From: Flagellimonas_A sp039592695
GTDB lineage: Bacteria; Bacteroidota; Bacteroidia; Flavobacteriales; Flavobacteriaceae
Assembly: GCF_039592695.1 (NCBI RefSeq)
Contig: NZ_JBBUTK010000002.1
Location: 372,001 to 436,000 of the forward strand
Direction of reading: 5' to 3'
Length of the DNA stretch: 64,000 nt
Shown: positions 25,391-35,279 of the stretch, in pieces
Numbering within the stretch: position 1 is the stretch's first letter
Layout: each line of letters starts with the position of its first letter
Program-made: the position numbers and the translations under genes
The notes under the pieces: generated by a model
What the model was told of the DNA's origin: nothing
The model's database searches: none
What the model saw: the letters and a program-made list of their open reading frames with translations, nothing else

Positions 25391-25708
25391 CTATGGTATT
25401 TGCTGGCTGATGACTTCCAGTTCGGTTCTAAAGGCGACAAACTTATTGGAAAACAGTTTCATGCCCTCTTCACGTAATTGGGGTGCGTCATCTTGATAGT
25501 ATTTTTCCAATGTGGTTTTATCAGGGCAGGTGTATTGCACAGAATAAGAAGTTCCGCCCATTTCTTCTTCAACCAATACTTTGGACATTTTGGCGTGTGA
25601 GAACTTGCCCGTTGCCAGCATATCGGGAATGTGCTTATTGCGCATCCATGACAGCCACTCATCGTGCACATCGTCATCAATGTTGATGGTAACGTTGTAG
25701 ATTATCAT
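25391..25708 (-). CDS. DUF4286 family protein
   Basis: 105 residues from ATG 25708 (MIIYNVTINIDDD). Short ferredoxin-like alpha/beta protein with HDEWLSWMRNKHIPDMLATG, typical of DUF4286. Function unknown. A well-formed promoter lies immediately upstream, which supports the inner ATG over one eleven codons earlier. Confidence 0.85.
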   Translation of the reverse strand: MIIYNVTINIDDDVHDEWLSWMRNKHIPDMLATGKFSHAKMSKVLVEEEMGGTSYSVQYTCPDKTTLEKYYQDDAPQLREEGMKLFSNKFVAFRTELEVISQQIP

Positions 25709-25725
25709 AAGTATAAATTCAAGCG

Positions 25726-25757
25726 CAAATCTAAAATTCAATTATAACCAACTCAAA
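25726..25757 (-). promoter_or_regulatory. Promoter of the DUF4286 gene
   Basis: On the minus strand TTTG (25757-25754), 20 bases, then TAGATTTG (25733-25726): a full match to the Bacteroidota -33/-7 pattern, ending 17 bases before the ATG. Confidence 0.7.
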
Positions 25758-25934
25758 GCAAATCTAAAATTTTTCATTTTTAGTCTTATTTAAGTTCCAG
25801 GATATTTGCTTTTTGAAATCTTGAATCAATGAACCAAAAAGAATATGTTGATTAACCTGAGTAATATATCAAGCGACATGACTTCAAAAGCCATAAAAGT
25901 AGTTTGGGTTTGCACTTGAAATTTGCGTTTGTGT

Positions 25935-27719
25935 TTAATTGATTACATCACCCCGTAAAATCCGGAAATTTTTCTGCGCCTGCGGAAAGTAATAACTGTC
26001 TTGGTAATTGTAAATGATTTTTTCGTAGTGCGATTTGGCCTTTTCAGGCTCGTTCAACACATTTCTGTACAGTTCAGCCAAAGCAAAATGGGCATCATCG
26101 GCAAGAATATCGTTGGCGTAAAACTCACATATTTTTTTATAGTTGAATTCGGCCTCATCGTATTTTTTGACCTTTTCCAGTAGGTTTCCTTGTTTCAAAA
26201 GGGCCTCGTCCTCAATTTTTTCCCCTTTGTGCTTTTGCAGGATATCATCAAATCTAGCGATGGCCTCCTCTGTTTTGTTTTGATAGGCCAAAAAGTCAGC
26301 TCGCGCATATTTTTTTAAAGCGGTTTGGGTAGAATCTTCAAAAGAATTGTCAGAAATCAAAAGGCTCAGCTGCATCGCATCATTGGCTATCAGCTGTGAC
26401 GTGGAACCACGAAGCACTTTCAATTGGGTCAGCGCCCAATCAAAGTCACCTTTGTAAAAACTGGTCTGTGCCACCTTAAATCGGGCATCTTGGCCGAGAA
26501 CATCATTTTTTAAATCCTTTTGTACTTGGGTAAAATAAATCAGTGCCTCATTGAATTTTTGGTCATAGACCAAAATATCGCCCAATGCCATTTTTACATA
26601 CGCCTCGCCATATCTGCCCAAAGGTAGCTTCAAACTTTTTTTGAGCATTGTAATGGCTGTTTCGGGCGCATCTTTTTTAAAGGTCAAAAAATTGGAAAAT
26701 GCCACCTGCAAAGGTTGGGTCTCCGGGGTATTGCCATACTCCGCAATGAGGGCATTGAATTTTTTGTCTACATTGGTCAACTCCCTCTGGTCGGCATCCA
26801 TCAGTGCAATCTCTATCAGGTTGAGTTCCGCATTTAGCCTGGTTCGATTGTTTTGGGCATTGGCGATGATGTACTCAAAAACTGAAACCGCGGTATCAAG
26901 TACATTTTCTTCCATAGCTATTCGGCCTAGATATTCTAGACGGTCAAGGGCACCATTTTCACTGCGTTTAAAAATGGCTTTTTCTTGATTGAAGGCACTC
27001 TTGTATTGTTTTTGTTGAACGAACAGCCAACTCAACAGCTCATTCCAAAGTAAGTTGGGCTGATTTTGGGCATTTTGGAGCAGCAGTTGCCTAAATTGCA
27101 CATTATTCTCCGCATTGGGATCTTCAGAAATGAAATCGTCAATATTTCGCAACACATTTGAACGTGAAGCCTTGCCGTCAACAATCAGTTTAAGATATGA
27201 TTGGTACATTTTCTCAATGTTGCCCTGCTCCCCGTAGATACGGGCCAATTGAAAATCATAGTTCAACTCTGGTTTTAGCGTCATAGCTTTGGTGTAGGCA
27301 CTTATCGCTTCATCAAGCAGAGCGTACTTTTGAAAACGATAGCCAACGGCGTAGCCATAATTCGGATTTTCATCTATTTTTTCGATAGCCCTCTGGTAAT
27401 ACTGCCCTGCTTTTTCCGGTTCGTCTTGTAAGGTGTAATTGTAGCCCAGTTCTATGAAAAACGTTGGAAAAACATACGGGTCTTCTACCTTTTCTAGAAG
27501 GAATTTTTCTGCATCATCGTAACGTTCCAGTTGCTGGTAACAAGCGACAAGGCCTTCGGAGAAATCTGTACGACGTGGATTTCGATCCACCAATTTTTCA
27601 TAGAAAACAACCGCTTTTTCATAATCCCCCTCACTGAAATACTGCTTGGCAAGAAAATCATCTTGGGCGAATGAAGGTTGAAGTACGAAGTACGAAATTA
27701 GAAGTAAGAAATACCGCAT
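25935..27719 (-). CDS. Secreted tetratricopeptide-repeat protein
   Basis: 594 residues from ATG 27719: signal peptide (YFLLLISYFVLQPSFAQ), then TPR-like helical repeats through the whole length (for example YFSEGDYEKAVVFYEKLV, AEKFLLEKVED, ALLKQGNLLEKVKKYDEAEF, KAKSHYEKIIYNY). Probably a periplasmic scaffold; partner unknown. The signal-peptide DNA (27680-27719) is strikingly low in complexity. Ends 193 bases from the DUF4286 gene, a gap containing T/G-rich low-complexity DNA only. Confidence 0.85.
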   Translation of the reverse strand: MRYFLLLISYFVLQPSFAQDDFLAKQYFSEGDYEKAVVFYEKLVDRNPRRTDFSEGLVACYQQLERYDDAEKFLLEKVEDPYVFPTFFIELGYNYTLQDEPEKAGQYYQRAIEKIDENPNYGYAVGYRFQKYALLDEAISAYTKAMTLKPELNYDFQLARIYGEQGNIEKMYQSYLKLIVDGKASRSNVLRNIDDFISEDPNAENNVQFRQLLLQNAQNQPNLLWNELLSWLFVQQKQYKSAFNQEKAIFKRSENGALDRLEYLGRIAMEENVLDTAVSVFEYIIANAQNNRTRLNAELNLIEIALMDADQRELTNVDKKFNALIAEYGNTPETQPLQVAFSNFLTFKKDAPETAITMLKKSLKLPLGRYGEAYVKMALGDILVYDQKFNEALIYFTQVQKDLKNDVLGQDARFKVAQTSFYKGDFDWALTQLKVLRGSTSQLIANDAMQLSLLISDNSFEDSTQTALKKYARADFLAYQNKTEEAIARFDDILQKHKGEKIEDEALLKQGNLLEKVKKYDEAEFNYKKICEFYANDILADDAHFALAELYRNVLNEPEKAKSHYEKIIYNYQDSYYFPQAQKNFRILRGDVIN

Positions 27720-27774
27720 ATTCAAATATAACGGAGAAAATAGGGGAATAATGTTAAGCGATTGACAAAACCCC

Positions 27775-29046
27775 TTAATCAATCACCTCAAACCCACAAT
27801 AGGGCACCAATACTTCAGGTATTTTGATTCCATTTTTGGTTTGGTAATTTTCCAAGATTCCGGCTAAAACCCTGGGCAGGGCCAAAGCACTGCCATTGAG
27901 GGTGTGGGCCAACAGGCTTTTGCTATCCGAATCCTTAAAACGGAGTTTCAAACGGTTTGCCTGATAGGTCTCGAAGTTGGAAACCGAGCTGATTTCCAAC
28001 CAGCGGTCTTGTGCGGTGGAGAATACCTCAAAATCGTATGTCAGTGCTGCTGTAAAGCCCAGATCACCGCCACAGAGCCGTAGGATGCGATAGGGCAATT
28101 TCAGTTCGTCGAGAATGGATTTTACATGCTCGACCATACTATCCAACGCATTGTACGAATTCTCGGGATGCTCAATCCGAACAATTTCCACTTTATCAAA
28201 TTGGTGCAGACGATTCAATCCGCGTACATGGGCTCCATAGCTTCCCGCCTCTCTTCTGAAACAGGGGGTGTAGCCCGTCATTTTGATGGGAAAATCTGTT
28301 TCGGCCAAAATTTCATCCCTGTACATATTGGTAATGGGCACTTCGGCTGTGGGTATCAAATACAGGTCATCACCGGAGACATGGTACATCTGCCCTTCTT
28401 TATCGGGCAACTGCCCGGTGCCATAACCCGATGTTTCATTAATCAAAAGTGGTACCTGTACCTCCTGGTAGCCTGCTTGGGTGTTCTTGTCCAAAAAATA
28501 CGAAATGAGTGCACGCTGCAGTTTGGCACCCTTGCCCTTGTAAATGGGAAAACCTGCGCCACTGACCTTGACCCCGAGCTCAAAATCGATGAGGTCGTAT
28601 TTTTTGGCCAGTTCCCAGTGGGGTAGGGCATCGCCACCCAAATCGGGGATTTCACCCTTTCTGAATACCTCCTCATTGTCTTCTTCTGAATTGCCAGCAG
28701 GCACCGATTCATGGGGTGTATTCGGAATTTGATACAAAAGATTGTTCAGCTCTTCAGTGATTCCGTTCAAGGTCTCGGTCAAATTCTTTGAAGTGTCTTT
28801 GAGTCCAGCTGTTTTTTCTTTGATGGCATTGGCTTCTGCCACTTTTCCAGTCTTGAAAAGTTGTCCGATTTCTTTTGATAATTTGTTCGATTCCGCTAAG
28901 GTGCTGTCCAATTCAGTCTGGGTCGCCCTCCGCTTTTCATCCAATAGTAAGACACCGTTGAGCATGGCCTCGGCATCGACATTTCTTTTTTTTAATGCCT
29001 TGACGAGTGCGTCTTTGTGTTCTCGAATTGCTGGTAACTGAAGCAT
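27775..29046 (-). CDS. serS: Seryl-tRNA synthetase
   Basis: Class II synthetase charging tRNA-Ser. N-terminal coiled coil (about 25-110) followed by the catalytic domain with motif 2 FRREAGSYGAHVRGLNRLHQF and motif 3 NGSALALPRVLAGILENYQ. 423 residues from ATG 29046; seven extra upstream codons overlap the promoter and are excluded. Confidence 0.97.
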   Translation of the reverse strand: MLQLPAIREHKDALVKALKKRNVDAEAMLNGVLLLDEKRRATQTELDSTLAESNKLSKEIGQLFKTGKVAEANAIKEKTAGLKDTSKNLTETLNGITEELNNLLYQIPNTPHESVPAGNSEEDNEEVFRKGEIPDLGGDALPHWELAKKYDLIDFELGVKVSGAGFPIYKGKGAKLQRALISYFLDKNTQAGYQEVQVPLLINETSGYGTGQLPDKEGQMYHVSGDDLYLIPTAEVPITNMYRDEILAETDFPIKMTGYTPCFRREAGSYGAHVRGLNRLHQFDKVEIVRIEHPENSYNALDSMVEHVKSILDELKLPYRILRLCGGDLGFTAALTYDFEVFSTAQDRWLEISSVSNFETYQANRLKLRFKDSDSKSLLAHTLNGSALALPRVLAGILENYQTKNGIKIPEVLVPYCGFEVID

Positions 29047-29064
29047 GAAATCGGTTTTGAAGCG

Positions 29065-29072
29065 CAAATTTA
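29065..29072 (-). promoter_or_regulatory. serS -7 element
   Basis: TAAATTTG on the minus strand, 18 bases before the serS ATG. No convincing -33 TTG at the right distance. Confidence 0.5.
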
Positions 29073-29115
29073 GGGGTAATTGTTAGATGTTGGATGTTTG
29101 ATGCTCGATGTTTTT

Positions 29116-29138
29116 CTGTTGGACACAAATTGCACGAA
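29116..29138. repeat. Single arm of the GGACAC repeat
   Basis: CTGTTGGACACAAATTGCACG resembles the left arm of the inverted repeat at 20203-20277. Followed by T/G-rich low-complexity DNA to 29195. Confidence 0.5.
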
Positions 29139-29200
29139 TGATTACGAATACTTTTTGAACTTGTATTTGATATTTGAGTTTGTATTTGCAACTTGAACCT

Positions 29201-30526
29201 TCAATCTTCCCCACGGGAAGGTGAGGGCAATATCCATTTGTTGTGTGAAAAATGCTTCCACGGCACGCTGCCCAAATCGACTTTCGGATCAATGAACTGG
29301 TGGTATTTGCTCTGATTGATTTTTACCCGATTGGTCACGTACACAGCAACATCTTCACCTTTTTCTGCGAACTCTTTTTTGATGCGTTGGGCAAATTGCC
29401 ATGTAAAATCAGGATAACAGGCCACTTTTCGTCGCTGTTTTTTGGTCAAATAATCATCGAGCTCAATGCGTGTAATTTTACCGGTCTCTTTATTGACCGC
29501 ACGCATCGAAAGGCTGCCCGAGCGGCTGCGCAGCATCATGCGCCAACTGAGCCGGTGGCCCTCCTCCGTCCAGAGCACATCGTCTTCAAAGGTATGGTGG
29601 CGCAATGGCAACAATAGTTGCACTATGAAGTAAACGGACATAAAAGCCACAATCTGATTTCGGTTTTTGGGGATGGTGATCGCAGTCGGCACCTGTACTT
29701 TCTTTTTGGGCAAAAAGAGATTCCTGATGGTCTGAGGTTCAAAAAAGAACACACAGAATGCGAGGGACAAATAAGGAAAAATACCTATCCGAAATACATA
29801 GCTGTTGAACAAATGAAAAAATATGGAAAGTACAAAGGCTATCTTTCGGGTGGGTTTCCAAAGTAGTGCGGGTATGACCAACAAATCGAACAAAATACCA
29901 AAGACCGCAATGATTTTGTGCACCCATTTTTCTTGCAAGAGCTCACCAATCAAGGGATAGTCTTTTTTGCTGCGCATCAAGATTTCGATAATGCTGAAAT
30001 CGAGCCAGTCACCGTACAGTTTTGCTACGGAAGCATAGGTATACACAATGAACAACTGTACAATAATCGTCCATCGCACATAATTGTACATGGCGTCGGT
30101 TCGTATGGATGGATTCAGTTTGGCATCCAAAGAAAAATTTCTATGGGCGGGCAACAGTGCCATGATGAATGCCAGCAACATCAATAAATAGTAGTGGTTG
30201 TTGTAGGATGTTTTCTGCATGAGGTACACCCCTGACCACATCACGGCAAAGGTGAATGCTGCAAAACGATACCGGTATCCAACGGTGATCAAGATGCCCA
30301 TTACGCCCATGAGGGCAAAATAGAAATACATGCCATTACCCGGTAAGGGCTGTAACCATTCAAAACCGATGAACGAGAACGTGAATTTTGGCTCGATAAA
30401 GGTTCTGCGAACCCAGCCCGTGCCAATGGCTCCAAAACTTTCCGCACATACGAGCAAACCATAGAGAACCCTGAAAACGATGAGTTGGGCGTTATCGATT
30501 TTCTTGAAAAGAAATTTATTGAGCAC
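29201..30526 (-). CDS. HTTM-domain membrane protein
   Basis: 441 residues. About eight membrane helices form the horizontally transferred transmembrane (HTTM) domain related to vitamin K-dependent gamma-carboxylase (VLYGLLVCAESFG, ILITVGYRYRFAAF, KTSYNNHYYLLMLLAFIMALLP, YASVAKLYGDWL), followed by a soluble tail (about 320-441). Start is GTG at 30526, overlapping ribF by 11 bases. The C-terminus ILPSPSRGED and its stop derive from a dispersed repeat (29206-29230). Enzymatic activity unknown. Confidence 0.82.
   Translation of the reverse strand: MLNKFLFKKIDNAQLIVFRVLYGLLVCAESFGAIGTGWVRRTFIEPKFTFSFIGFEWLQPLPGNGMYFYFALMGVMGILITVGYRYRFAAFTFAVMWSGVYLMQKTSYNNHYYLLMLLAFIMALLPAHRNFSLDAKLNPSIRTDAMYNYVRWTIIVQLFIVYTYASVAKLYGDWLDFSIIEILMRSKKDYPLIGELLQEKWVHKIIAVFGILFDLLVIPALLWKPTRKIAFVLSIFFHLFNSYVFRIGIFPYLSLAFCVFFFEPQTIRNLFLPKKKVQVPTAITIPKNRNQIVAFMSVYFIVQLLLPLRHHTFEDDVLWTEEGHRLSWRMMLRSRSGSLSMRAVNKETGKITRIELDDYLTKKQRRKVACYPDFTWQFAQRIKKEFAEKGEDVAVYVTNRVKINQSKYHQFIDPKVDLGSVPWKHFSHNKWILPSPSRGED
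29206..29230. repeat. Short dispersed repeat at the HTTM gene end
   Basis: CTTCCCCACGGGAAGGTGAGGG: hairpin plus G-rich tail of the short repeat type. It encodes the last residues LPSPSRGED of the HTTM protein. Confidence 0.65.
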
Positions 30527-31469
30527 CTTGTCTTTTGATTAAGTTCAGAGAAACGTTTTTGTCTTTTTGAAGCTGCTTCTTCAAATCTTCCAACGAATTG
30601 AATTTTTGTTCGTCGCGAAGACGTTGTAAAATGTCTATCTGCATTTTTTGACCGTAAAGATTTTGGTCGACATCAAAAAAATGGATTTCAATCCGTGTTC
30701 TTTCACCGCCATCATTCACAGTTTCTACTGTAGGATTAAGGCCGATGTTCATCATGCCAAAAAAATACTTCTCTGCTATTTTGCTTTTCACCAGATATAC
30801 CCCTTTTTTTGGAATCAGCTTGTAGGTCTCTTGAATGGCCAAGTTGGCCGTTGCAAAGCCCAGTTCACGCCCAAGGCCTTTGCCCTTTTCGACGGTTCCG
30901 GTAAGCATGTACTCATACCCCAAATAGTCATTGGCGGTAGCCACATCACCATCATGAAGCGCTTTGCGAATCTTTGTCGAGCTGACAGATACGTCATCAA
31001 TTTCTTGAACGGGTATTTCTTCTACCTTAAAATCAAACGTGTTTCCGAACGACACCAGATCATTGATATTGGCTGTTCTGTTTCTGCCAAAACGATGGTC
31101 ATAACCAATGATGACTTTTTTGGCACTGAGTCCGTTGACAAGAATATCTCTCACGAAATCCACCGCTGAAAGTCTCGAGAATTCTTTGGTAAAGTGGTGT
31201 ACGATCAAGTAATCAAGTCCAGTTTTCTCAAGAATCTGCACTTTTTCATCCAAAGTGTTCAACAACTTAATATCGGCATCTTTTTGCAGTACCATTCTGG
31301 GGTGGGGGAAGAAAGTGAGCACCATCGATTTCAATCCTGAGCTTTTGGCACTGTTTATGAGGCGGTTCAAGAGTTGAAAGTGCCCAATGTGAACCCCGTC
31401 AAATGTGCCGATGGTAACGGCAGTTTGGTGCGCTTTGTCGAATTTAGAAATGCCTTGGAGTGTTTCCAC
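30516..31469 (-). CDS. ribF: Bifunctional riboflavin kinase/FAD synthetase
   Basis: Makes FMN and FAD from riboflavin. N-terminal FAD synthetase: TIGTFDGVHIGHFQLL (about 19-34) with the nucleotidyltransferase HxGH-like site, and GYDHRFGRNRTAN; C-terminal riboflavin kinase: GTVEKGKGLGRELGFATANL. 317 residues; start codon GTG at 31469. No FMN riboswitch is possible in the 51-base gap to the divergent protease gene. Confidence 0.96.
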   Translation of the reverse strand: METLQGISKFDKAHQTAVTIGTFDGVHIGHFQLLNRLINSAKSSGLKSMVLTFFPHPRMVLQKDADIKLLNTLDEKVQILEKTGLDYLIVHHFTKEFSRLSAVDFVRDILVNGLSAKKVIIGYDHRFGRNRTANINDLVSFGNTFDFKVEEIPVQEIDDVSVSSTKIRKALHDGDVATANDYLGYEYMLTGTVEKGKGLGRELGFATANLAIQETYKLIPKKGVYLVKSKIAEKYFFGMMNIGLNPTVETVNDGGERTRIEIHFFDVDQNLYGQKMQIDILQRLRDEQKFNSLEDLKKQLQKDKNVSLNLIKRQGAQ

Positions 31470-31520
31470 GAAGCGAAATGATAAAAAGGCTTATTTTAGT
31501 TTTTTTTATGCCCCTTTTGA

Positions 31521-34500
31521 ATGAAAGCTAAGTTACATCTTGTTTTTACAATTACCATATTTTTGGTCGGCATTTGTGGCCATGCCCAAACGGGTTATTG
31601 GAAGCCGCTGCCCACCAAAGCCCAAACCAACGCAAATGCACGTATAGCTTCCACCGACCAAAATGTCGGTTATTTTGTTTTTGAGGAGACGGTATTTGCC
31701 AAAGACATTCAGCGTATCACAAGAGATGTATCTGCGACAGTTTTTTTTCCTGATAAGAATGGGCGACTAAAAGGTTTTTCCGTCAAAGAAACCCCAGTGT
31801 TCCATCCTGAGCTTTCGAAGAAATATCCCCAGATAAAATCCTTTACGGGATGGAGTGCAGATAAAAAGACCAAGATTCGGTTCAGTACCTCACATGTGGG
31901 CATTCAGGCAATGACCATTGATTTAGAGAATGGCCAGATGGGCTTTGTTCAAAAAACAGACCAAGGAATATATAAGGTCTACGACAAAAAAGATGGCCTT
32001 ACTGCTAAAGATGGGTTTGTGTGCAGGACCCTGGCAATGGGACTTAAAAAAACCAATATCTCAAAAGCATTGGTCGATGACCAAGTCCTCAGAAGATTTC
32101 GCATTGCGGTCTCTACCACAGGGGAATATACAACCTATCACGGGGGTACGGTAGCTGATGCACTCGCTGCCATCAATGCGACCTTGACAAGGGTAAACGA
32201 GGTTTTTGAGACTGATTTGGGCGTAACCTTAGAGCTGATTGCCAACAACGACGAAGTCATTTTTACCGATTCGACCTCGGATCCCTATAACGGCAATCTA
32301 AATGCCCAAGTACAAAGTACATTGACGACCACCATCGGCGAGGCCAATTACGATGTGGGGCACCTTTTTCACCGTGACAATGACAACGGCAATGCAGGTT
32401 TTATTGGTTCTGTTTGTGTCGATGGCAGAAAGGGCAGTGCTTTTTCATCGGCGTTGACCCCTGAAGGCGATAATTTTGACCTTGATTTTGTATCCCATGA
32501 ACTGGGACACCAATTCGGGGCGAACCATACCTGGTCTTTTGAATCTGAAGGCACCGGTGTACAGGCTGAGCCTGCAAGTGGCACGACCATCATGGGGTAT
32601 GCGGGCATCGTTGAAGGTAACAATGTGGCCCCCAATGGTGATGATTATTTTCACTATTACAGCATTCTACAAATCACCGATTACCTTCAGACGGTGACTT
32701 GCGCCGAAACGGCGGCACTGACAAACAACCCTCCTTCAATCACCCCTATCAGTGATTTTGTGATTCCGAAAGGCACTGCATTTGTGTTGACGGCAACGGC
32801 AACCGACCCTGATGTGGGCGATGTGCTGACCTATGCTTGGGAACAAGTGGATAACGGTGTCGTCACCACCAGTACTTTTGGCCCTGAAAATCCAAGTGGG
32901 GCAAACTTTAGATCATTGCCACCAACAACAGATCGCAATCGCTATTTTCCGAGACTTTCAGAAGTGGTACAGGGCAATCTGACACAGACACAGCCTGCGA
33001 CCAATTCAGCTTGGGAAACTGTATCCAATATTCAACGGGAACTCAATTTTGTCTTGACCGTGCGGGATAATGCAGCTGGTGGAGGTCAAGTGGTGACAGA
33101 TTTGGTCAAAATCGATGTTGAAGATGCTGCAGGACCTTTTGCAGTGACCTCACAGACATCCAACGAAACATATCAAGCGGGAAGCACACAACAGGTAACA
33201 TGGGATGTGGCCAATACCAATTTGGCCCCTATCAATGCAGAAACGGTCGATATTTTCCTTTCTTTAGATGGGGGTACAACGTTTCCATTGTTTCTTGCTG
33301 AAGATTTGCCCAATACCGGCAGTGCCGATGTGTTGCTTCCGGGCAATGCGACCACAGAGGCACGTTTTATGGTCAAGGCCAGTAATAATGTCTTTTTTGC
33401 GGTCAATAGCACAGACTTTACCATTGAAGAGACCGAGGTTGTCCTTGATTTTCCGGGACTGGATTTTGAAGCTTGCCAACCATCGGATGTAGACATTTCA
33501 TTTACGTACAAGACCTATGGAGGGTTTTCAGAAGAATCTACCTTCAGTGCCGATGCCCCTCCTGGGCTAACGGTGACATTTTCTCCCACAACAGCTACAG
33601 CTGATGATACGCCTGTTCTCATATCAATTACTGATACAGGTGCAGTGGCTGAAGGAAGTTACCCATTGACCATTACTGCCACTTCGGCCACCGTGACCCA
33701 AGAGGTGGTTTTGAACCTAAGCTTATATGATACGACTTTTGATGCTGTGACATTGACCAGCCCGACTGACGGAGAGTTGAATACAGCTGTCAATCCACTT
33801 TTTGAATGGCAAGCTGAAGTTTCGGCAACTGCTTACGATTTGGAAATAGCTACGGATGATGCCTTTACTGCCATTGTGGAAACAGCCACAGTGGCAACCA
33901 ACAGGTATAAATCAACCAGCTTGGAACCCCAGACCAATTATTTCTGGAGGGTAAGACCAAAAAATAACTGTGGGGAGGGAGTATTCAGTACCGCACTTGA
34001 TTTTACAACCATTCAAATAGACTGCAAAAATCTTTCTGCTGTAGGATTGCCTGCTGAAATTTCACCCCAGGGTACCCCAGAAGTCACCTCAACGATTACT
34101 TTTTTGGAAGACCTCGTAGTCGCCGACGTGAATGTTGGTGTCAGTTTAACCCATTCATTTGTGGAAGATTTGATTATCTCACTCACCTCTCCTTCGGGTA
34201 CCACCGTGGTCTTGACTTCAAAAAATTGCGGTTCACAAAACAATATCGATGCGATTTTTGACGATGATGGTACTGTTTTGGTATGTGGAGGAACTCCTGC
34301 CATCAGCGGTACCGTACAACCTGTAGGTGTTCTGGAAGCCTTCAACGGAGAATCGTTGCTGGGCGACTGGGTATTGACAGTTCAAGATACCGCACCATCA
34401 GATGGCGGGGCATTGGCCGATTTTTCATTGGAGGTCTGTGCAGAAGGTGCTTTCAGGCCAGATGATGATGAAGATGGTGTATTTGATGATGGCGATGACC

Positions 34501-35279
34501 TTTGTTTGGGTACTCCAAAAGGGGTTGCTGTTGACACCAATGGATGTGCACTCAATGACTTTGCGGTAGACAATTTTCTGATCACCGTGAGCAGTGAGAC
34601 TTGTCGAAACAACAATAATGGCCAAATTGAAATCACCGCAAGTGATGAAAGTATTGATTACACGGCAACACTTTCTGGGGATGGAGTGAATGAAACGGTT
34701 GATTTCACAGACACTGGTGCATTTCAAAACCTTGCTTCTGGGCAGTACTCATTATGCATTACAGGAACTGATGGAACCATAAACTTTAGAGAACGATGTT
34801 TCGAGATCAATATTGAAGAACCCGAAGTTCTTACCGTTTCAACGACGTTGGTGGCCGATCAGAAAAAATTGATTTTCAATTTGAACGGCGGTAATCTTTA
34901 CAACATTGAAATCAATGGTCTGTTGACCCAAACGACTGCCTCTGAAATTATGCTTGACCTGAAAGAAGGCCAAAACAATTTGAAAGTATCCACCAATTTA
35001 CCGTGCCAGGGCACTTACGAAGAAGAGATTTTGCTATTCGGTGAGCCTGTGCTATATCCCAATCCTGTAAGTACAACAACGAACATCTATTTTGCCGATG
35101 ATGCTGAAAGGGTCAATATTGCAATTTACAGTGTGAACGGTCGGCTGATCCGAACAGAGAAGGTTTCAAAAAATGGGAACGTTTTGTCAATGGATTTTGG
35201 AGGATTGCCCCCCGGAGTCTATTATATCAGGGCATCAAGCGCCAATCAAAGCAAAGTATTGAAAATGCTGAAACAATGA
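31521..35279 (+). CDS. Secreted reprolysin-like metalloprotease with T9SS sorting domain
   Basis: 1252 residues. Signal peptide (FTITIFLVGICGHAQ), propeptide region to about 190, zinc protease domain with HELGHQFGANH (326-336), a TIMGYAG Met-turn, immunoglobulin/cadherin-like and fibronectin-like beta domains, a proprotein convertase P domain (about 835-975: ISPQGTPEVTSTITF, LSLEVC region) and a T9SS type A C-terminal domain (LYPNPVSTTTNIYF to KVLKMLKQ). Exported to the surface or medium by gliding-type secretion. Co-transcribed with the next lipoprotein gene (ATGA overlap). Confidence 0.93.
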   Translation: MKAKLHLVFTITIFLVGICGHAQTGYWKPLPTKAQTNANARIASTDQNVGYFVFEETVFAKDIQRITRDVSATVFFPDKNGRLKGFSVKETPVFHPELSKKYPQIKSFTGWSADKKTKIRFSTSHVGIQAMTIDLENGQMGFVQKTDQGIYKVYDKKDGLTAKDGFVCRTLAMGLKKTNISKALVDDQVLRRFRIAVSTTGEYTTYHGGTVADALAAINATLTRVNEVFETDLGVTLELIANNDEVIFTDSTSDPYNGNLNAQVQSTLTTTIGEANYDVGHLFHRDNDNGNAGFIGSVCVDGRKGSAFSSALTPEGDNFDLDFVSHELGHQFGANHTWSFESEGTGVQAEPASGTTIMGYAGIVEGNNVAPNGDDYFHYYSILQITDYLQTVTCAETAALTNNPPSITPISDFVIPKGTAFVLTATATDPDVGDVLTYAWEQVDNGVVTTSTFGPENPSGANFRSLPPTTDRNRYFPRLSEVVQGNLTQTQPATNSAWETVSNIQRELNFVLTVRDNAAGGGQVVTDLVKIDVEDAAGPFAVTSQTSNETYQAGSTQQVTWDVANTNLAPINAETVDIFLSLDGGTTFPLFLAEDLPNTGSADVLLPGNATTEARFMVKASNNVFFAVNSTDFTIEETEVVLDFPGLDFEACQPSDVDISFTYKTYGGFSEESTFSADAPPGLTVTFSPTTATADDTPVLISITDTGAVAEGSYPLTITATSATVTQEVVLNLSLYDTTFDAVTLTSPTDGELNTAVNPLFEWQAEVSATAYDLEIATDDAFTAIVETATVATNRYKSTSLEPQTNYFWRVRPKNNCGEGVFSTALDFTTIQIDCKNLSAVGLPAEISPQGTPEVTSTITFLEDLVVADVNVGVSLTHSFVEDLIISLTSPSGTTVVLTSKNCGSQNNIDAIFDDDGTVLVCGGTPAISGTVQPVGVLEAFNGESLLGDWVLTVQDTAPSDGGALADFSLEVCAEGAFRPDDDEDGVFDDGDDLCLGTPKGVAVDTNGCALNDFAVDNFLITVSSETCRNNNNGQIEITASDESIDYTATLSGDGVNETVDFTDTGAFQNLASGQYSLCITGTDGTINFRERCFEINIEEPEVLTVSTTLVADQKKLIFNLNGGNLYNIEINGLLTQTTASEIMLDLKEGQNNLKVSTNLPCQGTYEEEILLFGEPVLYPNPVSTTTNIYFADDAERVNIAIYSVNGRLIRTEKVSKNGNVLSMDFGGLPPGVYYIRASSANQSKVLKMLKQ

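Noticed and set aside
29201..30526. HTTM protein as a true vitamin K-dependent gamma-carboxylase
   Set aside because: Only the membrane HTTM domain is recognisable; the catalytic carboxylase features cannot be shown, so only the domain name is given.
31470..31520. FMN riboswitch upstream of ribF
   Set aside because: The gap is only 51 bases and shared with a divergent gene; no conserved RFN elements are visible.
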